In this document: one piece after another, positions 25,076 through 34,837 of the stretch
How positions within the stretch are numbered: position 1 is the stretch's first letter
How the letters are laid out: every line of letters starts with the position of its first letter
The notes under the pieces: generated by a model
Told to the model about the DNA's origin: nothing
The model's database searches: none
What the model saw: only the letters and a program-made list of their open reading frames with translations
Assembly (NCBI GenBank): GCA_934668345.1
Contig: CAKUNE010000001.1
Location: 372,001 to 436,000 of the forward strand
Direction: 5' to 3'
Source: an uncultured Collinsella sp.
GTDB taxonomy: Bacteria > Actinomycetota > Coriobacteriia > Coriobacteriales > Coriobacteriaceae
DNA: 64,000 nucleotides
Position numbers and translations under genes: made by a program

Positions 25076-25434
25076 TTAAAGCAACGCCTCGGTCCAAGCC
25101 GCTTCCCTAAAGCCGGGAATCGCAAAGTCGTCGCCCACCAGCAGCGGACGCTTGACCAGCATGCCATCGGTCGCCAGCAGCTCGTAGCACTCCTGATCCG
25201 TCATTCCTGCGTCCAGGCGCGCCTTCAGGCCCAGCTCTCGATATTTCATGCCCGACGAGTTAAAGAAGCGCCGCACCGGAGCCCCGAACGAGCAATCCAG
25301 GTCGCAAGTTCATCAGCCGTGGGATTGTCCAAAACGATATCGCGGTCGACATACTCGGCCCCATGCTCGTCCAACCACGCCTTGGCCTTTTTACAGGTCG
25401 AGCACTTGGGATATTCAACAAACAGTACGGTCAT
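25076..25434 (-). pseudogene. ArsC/Spx-family protein broken by a one-base frameshift
   Basis: The first frame, from the ATG at 25434, gives MTVLFVEYPKCSTCKKAKAW (the CxxC of the family) and reads to ARSGL. The other frame then continues VRRFFNSSGMKYRELG...ATDGMLVKRPLL and ends at 25076. Restoring one C in the GGGCTCCGGTG stretch (about 25277-25283) would give one 119-residue protein of normal family length. It is a thioredoxin-fold reductase or Spx-like regulator by family. A real inactivation and a sequencing error cannot be told apart here. Confidence 0.85.
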
Positions 25435-25526
25435 GGGAATCCTCCGAATACAGATCGGCCAACACAGGCACACGCCATACGGGGCGCCTTCGCATGATGG
25501 GCAAATTGTAGCCCACGGGTCACACG

Positions 25527-26579
25527 CTAAACGAACCGTACCCCGAATCCGCGCTTGATGAACGGCAGCAGCTCCATTGCCTCGGGCGTGATGCGGCCCG
25601 CAACGTTCATGCGCTCGTCGCCGGGAAGATCAACCCGCGCAATCTCAAGCTCGCCTTCGTAGCGTCCGTACCCACTATTGCTGACGGCAATCGACCCCAT
25701 CCCTCGCGGCAGACCGGCGCCGAAATCTGACGGCACGGCATCCGGCTTGAGCGTCGTCCTCGACTCCTGGGATCTAAAGATGTGGACACTCGAGTCGGGC
25801 CGGTCATGATGAATCTGCCCCCGCAAATAGGAATAGCCAGGTTCCAGCTCGCAACGTACGTCCACATATCCGGCGGAAACCTGAGCAAACTGTGCCCAAC
25901 CCGCATCAGAAAGATCGGGGTCACCCACCAGCACGATGTCGCTATCGGCGCCATGTGCAAGCTCAAGCATGTTAAGGGCAACCTTTGACGCGCGACCGCG
26001 CTGCGCCTCAACCGTCGGCAGTCCCTCGAATATCGGTCCGCGAACGTTAGCATCGCCCGGCACAAAAGCCATGATTTCGAATCCAAGCGCCGCAAGACGA
26101 AGATTCACCCGAGCAATGTCCTCCAGAGCTAAGCCGGTATAAGGCTTGGGGTAAAAATTGTGGCAGGCGGCAAAACGAGCCACATCGGCACCGGCCTCAC
26201 GCCACGATGCGATTTCATCAGAACTCACCGTCGATGCATTGACCACTATGCGAAATACACCGGACAGCTCCGCGACCCGCTGGGCGCTAAAGCCATAGTC
26301 CAAACGAAGGTATTCCAACCCCAGATCGCGCAGGTCCTCGATGCGCTCAAGCCCGAGCAAATCGCACGTGCGAGGCCCCACATCGGCAATGAGCGCAATG
26401 CCGCGGGCGGAAAGCAGCGACAGCACATGACGGACCTTATCGGCATACGCCGCTCCCCCATCCTCGGGAATATGCAGTGAGGTAAACGCATAGCGCGCAC
26501 CCGCCGCGGCACCATATTCGATCGTCCGCTCAATATCCTGCAGAGGGCTGGAAAGATAGACGGAAATACCTGTTCTCAC
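25527..26579 (-). CDS. mupG: MupG family 6-phospho-N-acetylmuramidase (DUF871)
   Basis: 350 residues: a TIM barrel followed by a small C-terminal cyclophilin-like beta domain, as in the MupG/DUF871 family. The family hydrolyses MurNAc-6-phosphate-containing disaccharides inside the cell. Typical text: GISVYLSS, FTSLHIPE, ADVGPRTCDLLG, RLDYGF, NASTVS, CHNFYPKPYTGL. It lies downstream of murR-murQ-murP on the same strand but is separated from murP by a good terminator, so it may depend on read-through or its own promoter. Confidence 0.88.
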   Translation of the reverse strand: MRTGISVYLSSPLQDIERTIEYGAAAGARYAFTSLHIPEDGGAAYADKVRHVLSLLSARGIALIADVGPRTCDLLGLERIEDLRDLGLEYLRLDYGFSAQRVAELSGVFRIVVNASTVSSDEIASWREAGADVARFAACHNFYPKPYTGLALEDIARVNLRLAALGFEIMAFVPGDANVRGPIFEGLPTVEAQRGRASKVALNMLELAHGADSDIVLVGDPDLSDAGWAQFAQVSAGYVDVRCELEPGYSYLRGQIHHDRPDSSVHIFRSQESRTTLKPDAVPSDFGAGLPRGMGSIAVSNSGYGRYEGELEIARVDLPGDERMNVAGRITPEAMELLPFIKRGFGVRFV

Positions 26580-26603
26580 GCTTCTACGCTCCTTTTAAAA
26601 AAG

Positions 26604-26631
26604 GCCGGCGGAGCGCACTTGCCCCGCCGGC
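26604..26631 (-). terminator. Terminator between murP and mupG
   Basis: GCCGGCGG and CCGCCGGC (8 bp, all G/C) with a T run on the minus strand (26597-26602). It would cut off or attenuate transcription into mupG, whose start codon is 18 nt beyond the T run. Confidence 0.8.
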
Positions 26632-26698
26632 ACAACAATAGCATCAAGAAATCAGTGGCACGCCGCGACATCCGAGCAACATGGCGCGTGCCATCAAA

Positions 26699-28129
26699 CT
26701 ACTCACCAAAGAACTCGTTGATCTTCTGCTCGTCCACGCCAAAGAACCACGTCAGGACAAAGCCGGCGGCATAGGCAAGCAGCATAGCGGCAACGTAGCC
26801 GAGCTGCTGACCAGGAACGACGATCAACAGGCCAAACAGACCGGAAACGCCCTGAGAAACCGTGCCGATGTGAAGCAGCGCCGCAAGCGCGCCGCCAAAG
26901 CCGGCACCCAGGCAAGCTGTCACAAACGGACGGACGAGCGGCAGCGTAACGGCGTACATCAAAGGCTCGCCAACACCCAGAATGCCAACGGGGATAGACT
27001 CGGCGACATACTTCTTGAGCTTGGCGTTCTTGGTCTTAAAGTACAGTGCCAGACCGGCGCCAACCTGGCCGCCACCGGCCATCATAAGGATGGGCAGCAG
27101 GTAGTTGATACCCTTGGTGGCGCCGTCGGGATCGTTGAGCATCGCGTGGATCGGCGTAAGCGCCTGATGCAAGCCAACGGACACCAGTGGCAAGAAGCCT
27201 GCCGACAGGATATAGCCGCCCAGAACGCCCAGTTTCTCGAAGATAAAGGTGAGGACGCTAAAGATGGCAGTCGTCAGCCAGGCGCCGACCGGCTGGATGA
27301 CAAGCATCAGGGCAAAGGCACCGATGATGAGCACCAACAGCGGAGACAGGAACGTGTCGAGCGCGTTGGGCATAACCTTGCGAATCTGACGCTCCATCCA
27401 GGCAAAGAAGGCACCGGCGATGAGAGCCGCGATCATACCGCCTGCAGCGGGGTTGTACTGCGCATTGGTGAGCGGCAGCAGAATGGCGGTGGCGGGATCG
27501 GCGGCGCCAGGCGCAAGCAGGGGCATAGCACTGTTGGCGATGCACATCATACCGGCGATGCCGCCCAACGCAGCGGAGCCACCAAACTCGCGTGCCGCGT
27601 TATAGCCCACCAAGATGGGCAGATAGGCAAAGAGGGCCCAGCCCATGGAACGAATGCCCTGGTACCACCACTCACCTGCAAGCGCGCCCGCCGTCGAGAC
27701 ATTGATGACGTTGCAGATACCGTTGATGAGGCCGGCCGCAATGATGCCGGGAAGCAGGGCGACGAAGACATTGGAAATCTTCTTGAGGAAGGCCTGAACC
27801 GGCTTGGACTCGTACTTGGCCTTCTGCGCAGCCTTGTTCTGGGCCGCGGCATCGACCACGTTTTCGTCGGCAACGCCTTTCGCAAGGCCGGTGAGCTTGG
27901 AGAACTCCTCGAGCACCTTATTCACCTTGCCCGGCCCCAGCACGATCTGCATCGTGTCGTCCTCGACCAGGCCCATCACGCCGTCGAGTGCCTTAATACC
28001 CTCCGTGTCGACGTTGCCCGCGTCTTTGACGGTCACGCGCAGGCGCGTCATGCACGCCGCGTTTGCCAGCACGTTATCTTTACCGCCCAAAAGGTCCAGC
28101 AGCTTTTGAGCCAGCTCTTTGTTCGTCAT
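26699..28129 (-). CDS. murP: PTS IIBC permease for N-acetylmuramic acid
   Basis: 476 residues. The N-terminal IIB domain carries the phospho-accepting Cys26 (NAACMTRLRV). From about residue 110 it is the multi-helix IIC permease of the glucose/sucrose superfamily. It imports the sugar as its 6-phosphate; no IIA domain is fused, so a shared IIA must serve it. The specificity rests on the neighbouring murQ, murR and mupG, because this permease family also takes up sucrose and trehalose. Confidence 0.88.
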   Translation of the reverse strand: MTNKELAQKLLDLLGGKDNVLANAACMTRLRVTVKDAGNVDTEGIKALDGVMGLVEDDTMQIVLGPGKVNKVLEEFSKLTGLAKGVADENVVDAAAQNKAAQKAKYESKPVQAFLKKISNVFVALLPGIIAAGLINGICNVINVSTAGALAGEWWYQGIRSMGWALFAYLPILVGYNAAREFGGSAALGGIAGMMCIANSAMPLLAPGAADPATAILLPLTNAQYNPAAGGMIAALIAGAFFAWMERQIRKVMPNALDTFLSPLLVLIIGAFALMLVIQPVGAWLTTAIFSVLTFIFEKLGVLGGYILSAGFLPLVSVGLHQALTPIHAMLNDPDGATKGINYLLPILMMAGGGQVGAGLALYFKTKNAKLKKYVAESIPVGILGVGEPLMYAVTLPLVRPFVTACLGAGFGGALAALLHIGTVSQGVSGLFGLLIVVPGQQLGYVAAMLLAYAAGFVLTWFFGVDEQKINEFFGE

Positions 28130-28186
28130 AACTCCTCCTTGTATTGGATATCTCGTCTGGATGTCATATCAGCTCACGCCGCGCAC

Positions 28187-29110
<924 letters not shown>

Positions 29111-29120
29111 TTCATTCACC

Positions 29121-29972
29121 TCATCTTTCCTGTTTCTCGATGTAGTTTTGCTTAATGACATGCGTCGCTCGTTCGTAGTCGCTGGCAACGTAAGCAGCGT
29201 ACAGGGCATCGACAACCATAAGCTGAGCCATACGCGAAGCCATGGCACCGCTGCGGACCAAGGGCTCACTCGCAGCGACGCCGAGCACGGCATCAGCCAT
29301 GGTGGCAAGCTTGGATGATCCATCTACTTTGGTCACGGCCACAACGGGACAGTTGTGACGTTGGGCCTCGGCGGTACAGTCCAGCACCTCTTGCGTCAAG
29401 CCCGAATAGCTAAAGGCGATCGCCATATCGCCCTCATGCATGTTCTTGGCACACAGGAGCTGATCATGCCAGTCGTCGTACAGATGGCACTCTTTGTCGA
29501 CACGCATGAGCTTTTGCGCCAGATCGTGCGCGACCAAACGAGAGGCACCGATACCGAACAGATTGACCGCGCGTGCCCGCTTAAGATAGGCCGCACATCG
29601 CTCCAAGACGGTGTAATCGAGCGTTCGCGCCGTCGCTTCGATCGTGCGCACGTTGCTTTTCATCACCTTCCCCACGATACGTTCGACGCTGTCATCCATG
29701 GAGATGTCCTCGAGGGCTACGTCTTTCTTGTCACCTAAGAGCGCCAGCTCGGCAATCAGTTCGCGCTGGAACTCCTTGTAGCCCGCAAAACCCAAGCGCT
29801 TGCAAAAGCGCAAAATGCTCGAGGGCGAGGAGAACGTGGCATCGGCAAGACCGCGGACGGACAGCCCGACCACCTCGTGCGGATGAGCACTTACATATGC
29901 GATGACATTGCGTTCCGCCGGGCTCGCGCTGAGCTCACGCTCGCGAAGCCGCAAAAGCAATCCGTTTGCCAT
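29121..29972 (-). CDS. murR: RpiR/MurR-family transcriptional regulator
   Basis: 283 residues. The start is set at 29972, where GGAGG lies 8 nt upstream; a GTG three codons earlier is the alternative. The N-terminal RpiR helix-turn-helix (LSVRGLADATFSSPSSILRFCKRLGF) is joined to a SIS sugar-phosphate domain (VNLFGIGASRLVAHDLA, AFSYSGLTQEV). It is the first gene of the MurNAc unit and is expected to sense MurNAc-6-P. Confidence 0.92.
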   Translation of the reverse strand: MANGLLLRLRERELSASPAERNVIAYVSAHPHEVVGLSVRGLADATFSSPSSILRFCKRLGFAGYKEFQRELIAELALLGDKKDVALEDISMDDSVERIVGKVMKSNVRTIEATARTLDYTVLERCAAYLKRARAVNLFGIGASRLVAHDLAQKLMRVDKECHLYDDWHDQLLCAKNMHEGDMAIAFSYSGLTQEVLDCTAEAQRHNCPVVAVTKVDGSSKLATMADAVLGVAASEPLVRSGAMASRMAQLMVVDALYAAYVASDYERATHVIKQNYIEKQER

Positions 29973-30071
29973 CTCAAACACCTCCGTTGAGAAGAATTAA
30001 AGACCAACGAACGATTCGTACCGGATACAAACAGCTTTTACGGTACATTGTGCCGCATCGTGGCGCACAAA

Positions 30072-30095
30072 GGGCGAGCGTTCTACCGCTCGCCC
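30072..30095 (-). terminator. Hairpin after the VanZ-like gene
   Basis: GGGCGAGCG and CGCTCGCCC (9 bp perfect, 6-nt loop) with only a short T run on the minus strand; it lies in the 204-bp gap between murR and the VanZ-like gene. Confidence 0.65.
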
Positions 30096-30176
30096 CTCAA
30101 ATCCGACCGCTCGGAAATACGCGCGACACAAAATAATTCAACAAGGTCGCATTATCAGAAACGGGTTTGTTACCGG

Positions 30177-30758
30177 CTAGCGCCTCGCATGGGCGCCGAT
30201 CGGCCGAGTCGCATGGCGCACCAACGCCGCTGCCAGCAATACCAACAGCATCGCGGTGACATAGCCCGCAGCATCGAATCCTAAATCGATAACGTCGAAA
30301 TGCCTGCCGGGAACAAAGATCTTATGCACCTGATCGCCAATGGAGCAGGCGGCGCAAAATAGCAATACGGGCAGGCAACGGGAGCATACGCTCCACGGAC
30401 GCCTGGAAAAGCAAACCACGACCACCGAGGCGGACAATCCGACGAAGAAAAACTCTACGGTATGGGCAACACGACGGACGTTCGTGCCCATCCACATGCG
30501 AATGGAAGCAAGTCGGCCAGACCGTACATTCGAGGCAGCCGAATCGGTGCCCCCGGTCATTCCGTTCTCCGTCTGAGCTTCACCCGTGGCATCGGCAGCC
30601 TGTACGCCCGTAGCCTGACCCTCCACCACACGCGCGGTGGACTCGCTCAGCAACGACGTCTCCACCGCATTTTGCTCCGTCAGCACCCAGATGCCCGCCA
30701 GCGTTGCAGCGAACAGAACGATCGCGGTCCATCCGATTATTTGTTTTACGCGCGCCAA
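30177..30758 (-). CDS. VanZ-like membrane protein
   Basis: 193 residues from a TTG at 30758 that follows AAGGAGGT by 6 nt; the open frame extends further up without a ribosome site. There are four membrane segments: one at the N-terminus, an extracellular Thr/Glu/Gly-rich loop of about 65 residues, then three more. The end carries VanZ-like residues (DQVHKIFVPGRHFDVIDLGFD). VanZ relatives affect teicoplanin and glycan-related phenotypes, but most are uncharacterised. Confidence 0.75.
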   Translation of the reverse strand: MARVKQIIGWTAIVLFAATLAGIWVLTEQNAVETSLLSESTARVVEGQATGVQAADATGEAQTENGMTGGTDSAASNVRSGRLASIRMWMGTNVRRVAHTVEFFFVGLSASVVVVCFSRRPWSVCSRCLPVLLFCAACSIGDQVHKIFVPGRHFDVIDLGFDAAGYVTAMLLVLLAAALVRHATRPIGAHARR

Positions 30759-30862
30759 GGGCCTACCTCCTTTTTTGAATATCAGCGAGTGTAGCCCCAA
30801 ATGACATCGTCACCGTATCAAAATTTGAATCGCAACAGGAAGCGACAAAGCGACGCAAACCC

Positions 30863-31468
30863 CTACCCCGCCTCGCGCATCCAGCGATCGAACGTCCCCA
30901 CGCACACGCCCAGACACTTTGCTGCCTGGCTGCGAGTAATATCGCCTGCCTCATAGCTATCGCGCACCAGCTCAAACTGAGGAGGGCACGGCTTGCGAGG
31001 TCGACCGAAACGAACCCCTCGCGCCCGCGCCGCCGCAATCCCCTCCGCCTGGCGCCGATGGATATTCTCGCGCTCCACCTGCGCCACGTAGCTCAGCAGT
31101 TGCAGCACAATATCGGCAATCAGGGTGTTGGTCACATCCGGCGCGCCGCTGGCCCTGGCGCGCGTGTCAAGCAATGGCATGTCCAACACCACAATGGCAA
31201 CCCCGAGCTCCTTGGTAATGCGTCGCCATTCCTCAAGAATCTCGGAGTAATTACGGCCAAGTCGGTCGATAGAAAGCACCACCAGCACGTCCCCGTCTCC
31301 CAGGACGTGCAGCAGCTCGCGATAGCGCGGTCGATCGAAGTCCTTGCCGCTCGCATGGTCGGCATAAATATTCGCCGAGCCCACGCCATAGGCGCCCAGC
31401 GCATCCAGCTGCCGATTAAGATTCTGATCGCGCGAACTCACCCGCGCATAACCATACACCGTCGCCAT
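30863..31468 (-). CDS. Small serine recombinase (resolvase/invertase family)
   Basis: 201 residues from the ATG at 31468. The catalytic Ser11 is in YGYARVSSRDQN; the arginine cluster is in LSIDRLGRNYSE; the E-helix leads to ERENIHRRQAEG. A Hin-like helix-turn-helix is at the C-terminus (DITRSQAAKCLGVCVGTFDRWM). Such enzymes invert or resolve DNA at short dyad sites. No transposon partner lies nearby. A GGGACAGGTT dyad repeat covers its upstream region and could be a target or operator (inference). Confidence 0.9.
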   Translation of the reverse strand: MATVYGYARVSSRDQNLNRQLDALGAYGVGSANIYADHASGKDFDRPRYRELLHVLGDGDVLVVLSIDRLGRNYSEILEEWRRITKELGVAIVVLDMPLLDTRARASGAPDVTNTLIADIVLQLLSYVAQVERENIHRRQAEGIAAARARGVRFGRPRKPCPPQFELVRDSYEAGDITRSQAAKCLGVCVGTFDRWMREAG

Positions 31469-31487
31469 CTCATCCCCGCTTTCTTGT

Positions 31488-31526
31488 AAACCTGCCAAAA
31501 AGGGACAGGTTTATTTTGGTAGGTTT
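31488..31526. repeat. GGGACAGGTT dyad upstream of the recombinase
   Basis: ACCTGCCAAAA and TTTTGGTAGGT form outer arms (one mismatch) around GGGACAGGTT. It lies 20 bp upstream of the recombinase start. It matches 43589-43623 almost base for base. Confidence 0.75.
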
Positions 31527-31588
31527 TACCTCTCAAATAGCAGGTAAGCGGGCGGCCGAGCAGACGGCAAGGTAGCCATGATCCAAAT

Positions 31589-31620
31589 GCGGAGGGCGGC
31601 CCCGAAAGACCGCCCTCCGC
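31589..31620 (-). terminator. rnr terminator hairpin
   Basis: GCGGAGGGCGG and CCGCCCTCCGC, 11 bp perfect with a 10-nt loop, 25 nt past the rnr stop codon. It lacks a long T run. Confidence 0.75.
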
Positions 31621-31645
31621 TCTCCCGCCATGAGTCGAGATTTGG

Positions 31646-33781
31646 CTAATGGATAAGCTTAAAGTCCAAGTGCCCACGCGTGGTATTGACGCGCGAGACC
31701 TCGATAATCACGCGCTGGCCCAGTTCATAGCGAGTCCCCGTGTCGGCGCCCGTCAGCGTAAGCGCATCCTCGTCGAACTCGAACCACTCGTTGCCCAGGC
31801 TCTTGATCGAAACCAAGCCTTCGACCTGCGTCAGGTCCAAGCGCACAAAGAGGCCCATGCTGCTAACCCACGAGACGGTTCCGGCATAGCGCTCGCCCAG
31901 ACGGTCCTCATAGTACTGGGCAATCTTGATCTTTTGCGTCGCATGGCTAGCGGCATCTGCCGCGCGCTCGGCATCGCTGCATGCGCGGCAGATCTGCGGC
32001 AGAATGCGCGGCAGCGACTCGCGCCCCTTGCCGATCAGCCGCGGCGTACGGACCAGGGCGTCCTTGCCGCCGAGCTGCTCATAGGCCAACTGCAGTTTGA
32101 GCACGCGGTGCACCACCAGATCGGGGTAGCGACGGATGGGACTCGTAAAGTGACAGTAGCACGGCGCGGCGAGCGCAAAGTGGCCCTCGTTGCGCGGCTT
32201 GTACAGTGCGCGCTGCATGCTGCGCAGAAGCAGCGTGTTGACGAGCGGTGCGTTGGCCGTACCGGCGGCAGCATCAACTGCAGCCTGTAGCTCATCGGGA
32301 CTCCCCAGGGCGATACCGGCAGCACGGCGATCGTCGATGATGCCTAGCTGCGCCAGCGCAACGGCGGCACCGTGCAGGCTATCGGGGCTCGGATCCTCAT
32401 GCACGCGATAGCAGGCCTCGATATCACGGTCTGCCAGCCACTCTGCAACGCACTCGTTGGCGAGTAGCATGGCTTCCTCGATAAGCGACGTGGCACACGA
32501 ACGCTCGCGCGCCACAATCTGCACGGGCACTCCGTCCTCATCCAATAGAGCGCGAATCTCGGCCGTGTCAAAATCGACTGAGCCGCGGGCACGACGAATA
32601 CGACGGCGAAGTTCGGCGAGTTCGTTGGCGGCGACAAGGAAATCGCCGAGGTCGACGTTATAGCCGCGAGCAGTTTCCTCGCACGCAAGACCGCGCTCAA
32701 GCGCCTCCTCGCGCGAGGCCTCAGCAGCCGCAACATCCTCAGCGGCGCCTTCCAGCACCGAATACTCAACAGCGTCGGCACGCACCAGCAGCGCCTCGGC
32801 GCCGTCATAGTCCATACGCACACGCGAGCGAATCACGCTGGGGTACGGATCGTAATGCCGCACGCGACCCTGCGCATCGAGCTCAATGTCAACGGTAAAC
32901 GCAAGACGGTCCTCGTCAGGGCGAAGCGAGCATAGGTCACAGGACAGGCGTTCGGGCAGCATGGGAAGCACGCGATCGGCCAGATACACCGATGTCGTAC
33001 GATGGCGAGCCTCAAGATCGATATGCCCGTCCCAAGCCACATAGTGAGAAACGTCAGCGATATGCACACCCAGCTTGTAGCCACCCTCGGGCGTGCGCTC
33101 AAGCGAAATGGCATCGTCAAAGTCGCGCGCGTCGACCGGGTCGATCGTGATGACAAAGCGGTCGCGCAGATCGCGGCGGAGCGGGTCCTTAAGCGCCGCG
33201 GACACATCGAGCGAAAGCCCCTCGGCCTCGTCCAGCGCGGCCTCGGGATAGCTATCGGTATAGCCGTAACGCGCCATCACGTATTGAACGCCCAAATCGG
33301 GCGCGTCATCTCCGCCAATGCGGCGTTCGATCGTCACGGTGCCCGATTCCAGGCGCGTCGGGTAGGTCAAAATGCGCGCGACAACGGCATCACCCGGGTG
33401 GACGCCCAGACGATCCGCCGAGGTATCCTCGGGCAGAATGAAGAAGTCGGCCTTCAGGCGCGAATCGAGCGGCTCGATCACACCGAGCGGACCAGCGGTC
33501 TGGTACGTACCCACCACGCTTATGGCTGCGCGCTCAACCACGCCTTCGATCACGGCGCGCCGCTCACCGTGCGGGCTATTCTTAATGCTCACGGCAACGG
33601 TATCGCCATCCATGATCTCGCGCTTACCGCGGCCCATAACCTTGTAGTCGCCGCTCTCGGTTATGACATAGGCGCCATGCTCATGGAGCTGCACGCGCCC
33701 GGTCAGGCTCGGACGGCGTTCGCTGCGCACCGGCCCACGCTTATTGCGAGCACCGCGCTTATGCTTGTTATTGCGCCCCAT
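31646..33781 (-). CDS. rnr: Ribonuclease R
   Basis: 711 residues. 3'-5' exoribonuclease for structured RNA, also involved in tmRNA-linked decay. Cold-shock RNA-binding segments come first, then the RNB catalytic domain with IDPVDARDFDDAISLE (metal-binding Asp residues), then a C-terminal S1 domain (GERYAGTVSWVSSMGLFVRLD). The N-terminus is Lys/Arg-rich (MGRNNKHKRGARNKRG). The start at 33781 follows GGAGG. The gene stands alone. Confidence 0.95.
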   Translation of the reverse strand: MGRNNKHKRGARNKRGPVRSERRPSLTGRVQLHEHGAYVITESGDYKVMGRGKREIMDGDTVAVSIKNSPHGERRAVIEGVVERAAISVVGTYQTAGPLGVIEPLDSRLKADFFILPEDTSADRLGVHPGDAVVARILTYPTRLESGTVTIERRIGGDDAPDLGVQYVMARYGYTDSYPEAALDEAEGLSLDVSAALKDPLRRDLRDRFVITIDPVDARDFDDAISLERTPEGGYKLGVHIADVSHYVAWDGHIDLEARHRTTSVYLADRVLPMLPERLSCDLCSLRPDEDRLAFTVDIELDAQGRVRHYDPYPSVIRSRVRMDYDGAEALLVRADAVEYSVLEGAAEDVAAAEASREEALERGLACEETARGYNVDLGDFLVAANELAELRRRIRRARGSVDFDTAEIRALLDEDGVPVQIVARERSCATSLIEEAMLLANECVAEWLADRDIEACYRVHEDPSPDSLHGAAVALAQLGIIDDRRAAGIALGSPDELQAAVDAAAGTANAPLVNTLLLRSMQRALYKPRNEGHFALAAPCYCHFTSPIRRYPDLVVHRVLKLQLAYEQLGGKDALVRTPRLIGKGRESLPRILPQICRACSDAERAADAASHATQKIKIAQYYEDRLGERYAGTVSWVSSMGLFVRLDLTQVEGLVSIKSLGNEWFEFDEDALTLTGADTGTRYELGQRVIIEVSRVNTTRGHLDFKLIH

Positions 33782-33862
33782 GGCGCCTCCTTGCTATCGA
33801 TGACGAACTCCAAAGAGTCTACCCAAATGATTCGCTTTCCTGCCGTCCCCTAGAGATCAAAA

Positions 33863-33892
33863 AACGGGCCGCCCCATAAGAGACGACCCGTT
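33863..33892 (-). terminator. ftsX terminator
   Basis: AACGGGCCG and CGACCCGTT (9 bp, one G-T pair) with a run of T on the minus strand at 33859-33864. It closes the ftsE-ftsX unit. Confidence 0.8.
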
Positions 33893-33916
33893 GGAAGGGA
33901 TGAATTCCAGGCATGC

Positions 33917-34837
33917 CTACACGCGCAGGTAGCGGCGCATGGCTATGGCAGAACCAAAGAGACCGATAATCACACCGACCAGAATCAGCGCAGCATAGGT
34001 CACCAGGTAGTACTGCATCGGCAGGGCAAACGACATCCAGCCGATGCTCTCCTGCAAACGCGGAATCATCAGATTGCGCAGCAGCTCCAGAACGCCGATG
34101 GAAAGCAGCGAGCCCAAAATGGCCTGCAGTACGCCCTCGGTGATAAACGGGCCGCGAATGAAGCCGTTGCCGGCGCCGACCAGACGCATAATCGCAATCT
34201 CACGACGACGCGCCGTGATGGACAGGCGAATCGTATTGTTGATGAAGATGAATGCGATAAAGGTCAAAAGGCCAACGAGCACCACGGCGGCGATGCGGAT
34301 GTAGTTGGTCACCTGGAACAGGCGGCTCACTTCCTCTTGGCCGTACAGCACGCTCGCGTTGACGTCGCCGTCATCCGCGATCTTCTGGAAGTCGGCGTTC
34401 TTCTTGAGCTTCTGGGCCGTGCTCTCGACCTTGGACGGATCGTCCATCTCAATTGCAAACGAAGCCGGCAGCGGGTTCTGGCCATCGAGCGCGCTCATGG
34501 TGGCGTCGGCGTTGCCCGACATCTTGCTCGTATACTCGGCCAGCGCGTCGTCCTTGTCCTTATAGGTCACGGACTTGACGTTATTCCACGTCTTAAGCTC
34601 GGCCTCAAAAGCCTGAACATCGGCCTGATCGGCGTCATCGCTAATGAACGCGTTGATGACAACCTGATCCTCGACGGTGCCGATCACGGAGTTCAGCATC
34701 GCGGAGCCCATGATGAACAGGCCGATGATAAACAGCGAAAGGAAGATCGTGATGACGGCGCCGAGCGAGGTAGTCCAGTTACGGAAGAAGTGACTGATTG
34801 CCTCTTTGAAGGAGTAGCCCACGTTAGTTGGTGCCAT
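33917..34837 (-). CDS. ftsX: Cell-division ABC transporter permease FtsX
   Basis: 306 residues with four membrane helices: one near the N-terminus (about 22-44) and three in the last 130 residues. The large external loop between helices 1 and 2 (about 45-180) is the part that contacts cell-wall hydrolase activators in this family. It overlaps ftsE by 14 nt, so the two are translationally coupled. Confidence 0.95.
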   Translation of the reverse strand: MAPTNVGYSFKEAISHFFRNWTTSLGAVITIFLSLFIIGLFIMGSAMLNSVIGTVEDQVVINAFISDDADQADVQAFEAELKTWNNVKSVTYKDKDDALAEYTSKMSGNADATMSALDGQNPLPASFAIEMDDPSKVESTAQKLKKNADFQKIADDGDVNASVLYGQEEVSRLFQVTNYIRIAAVVLVGLLTFIAFIFINNTIRLSITARRREIAIMRLVGAGNGFIRGPFITEGVLQAILGSLLSIGVLELLRNLMIPRLQESIGWMSFALPMQYYLVTYAALILVGVIIGLFGSAIAMRRYLRV

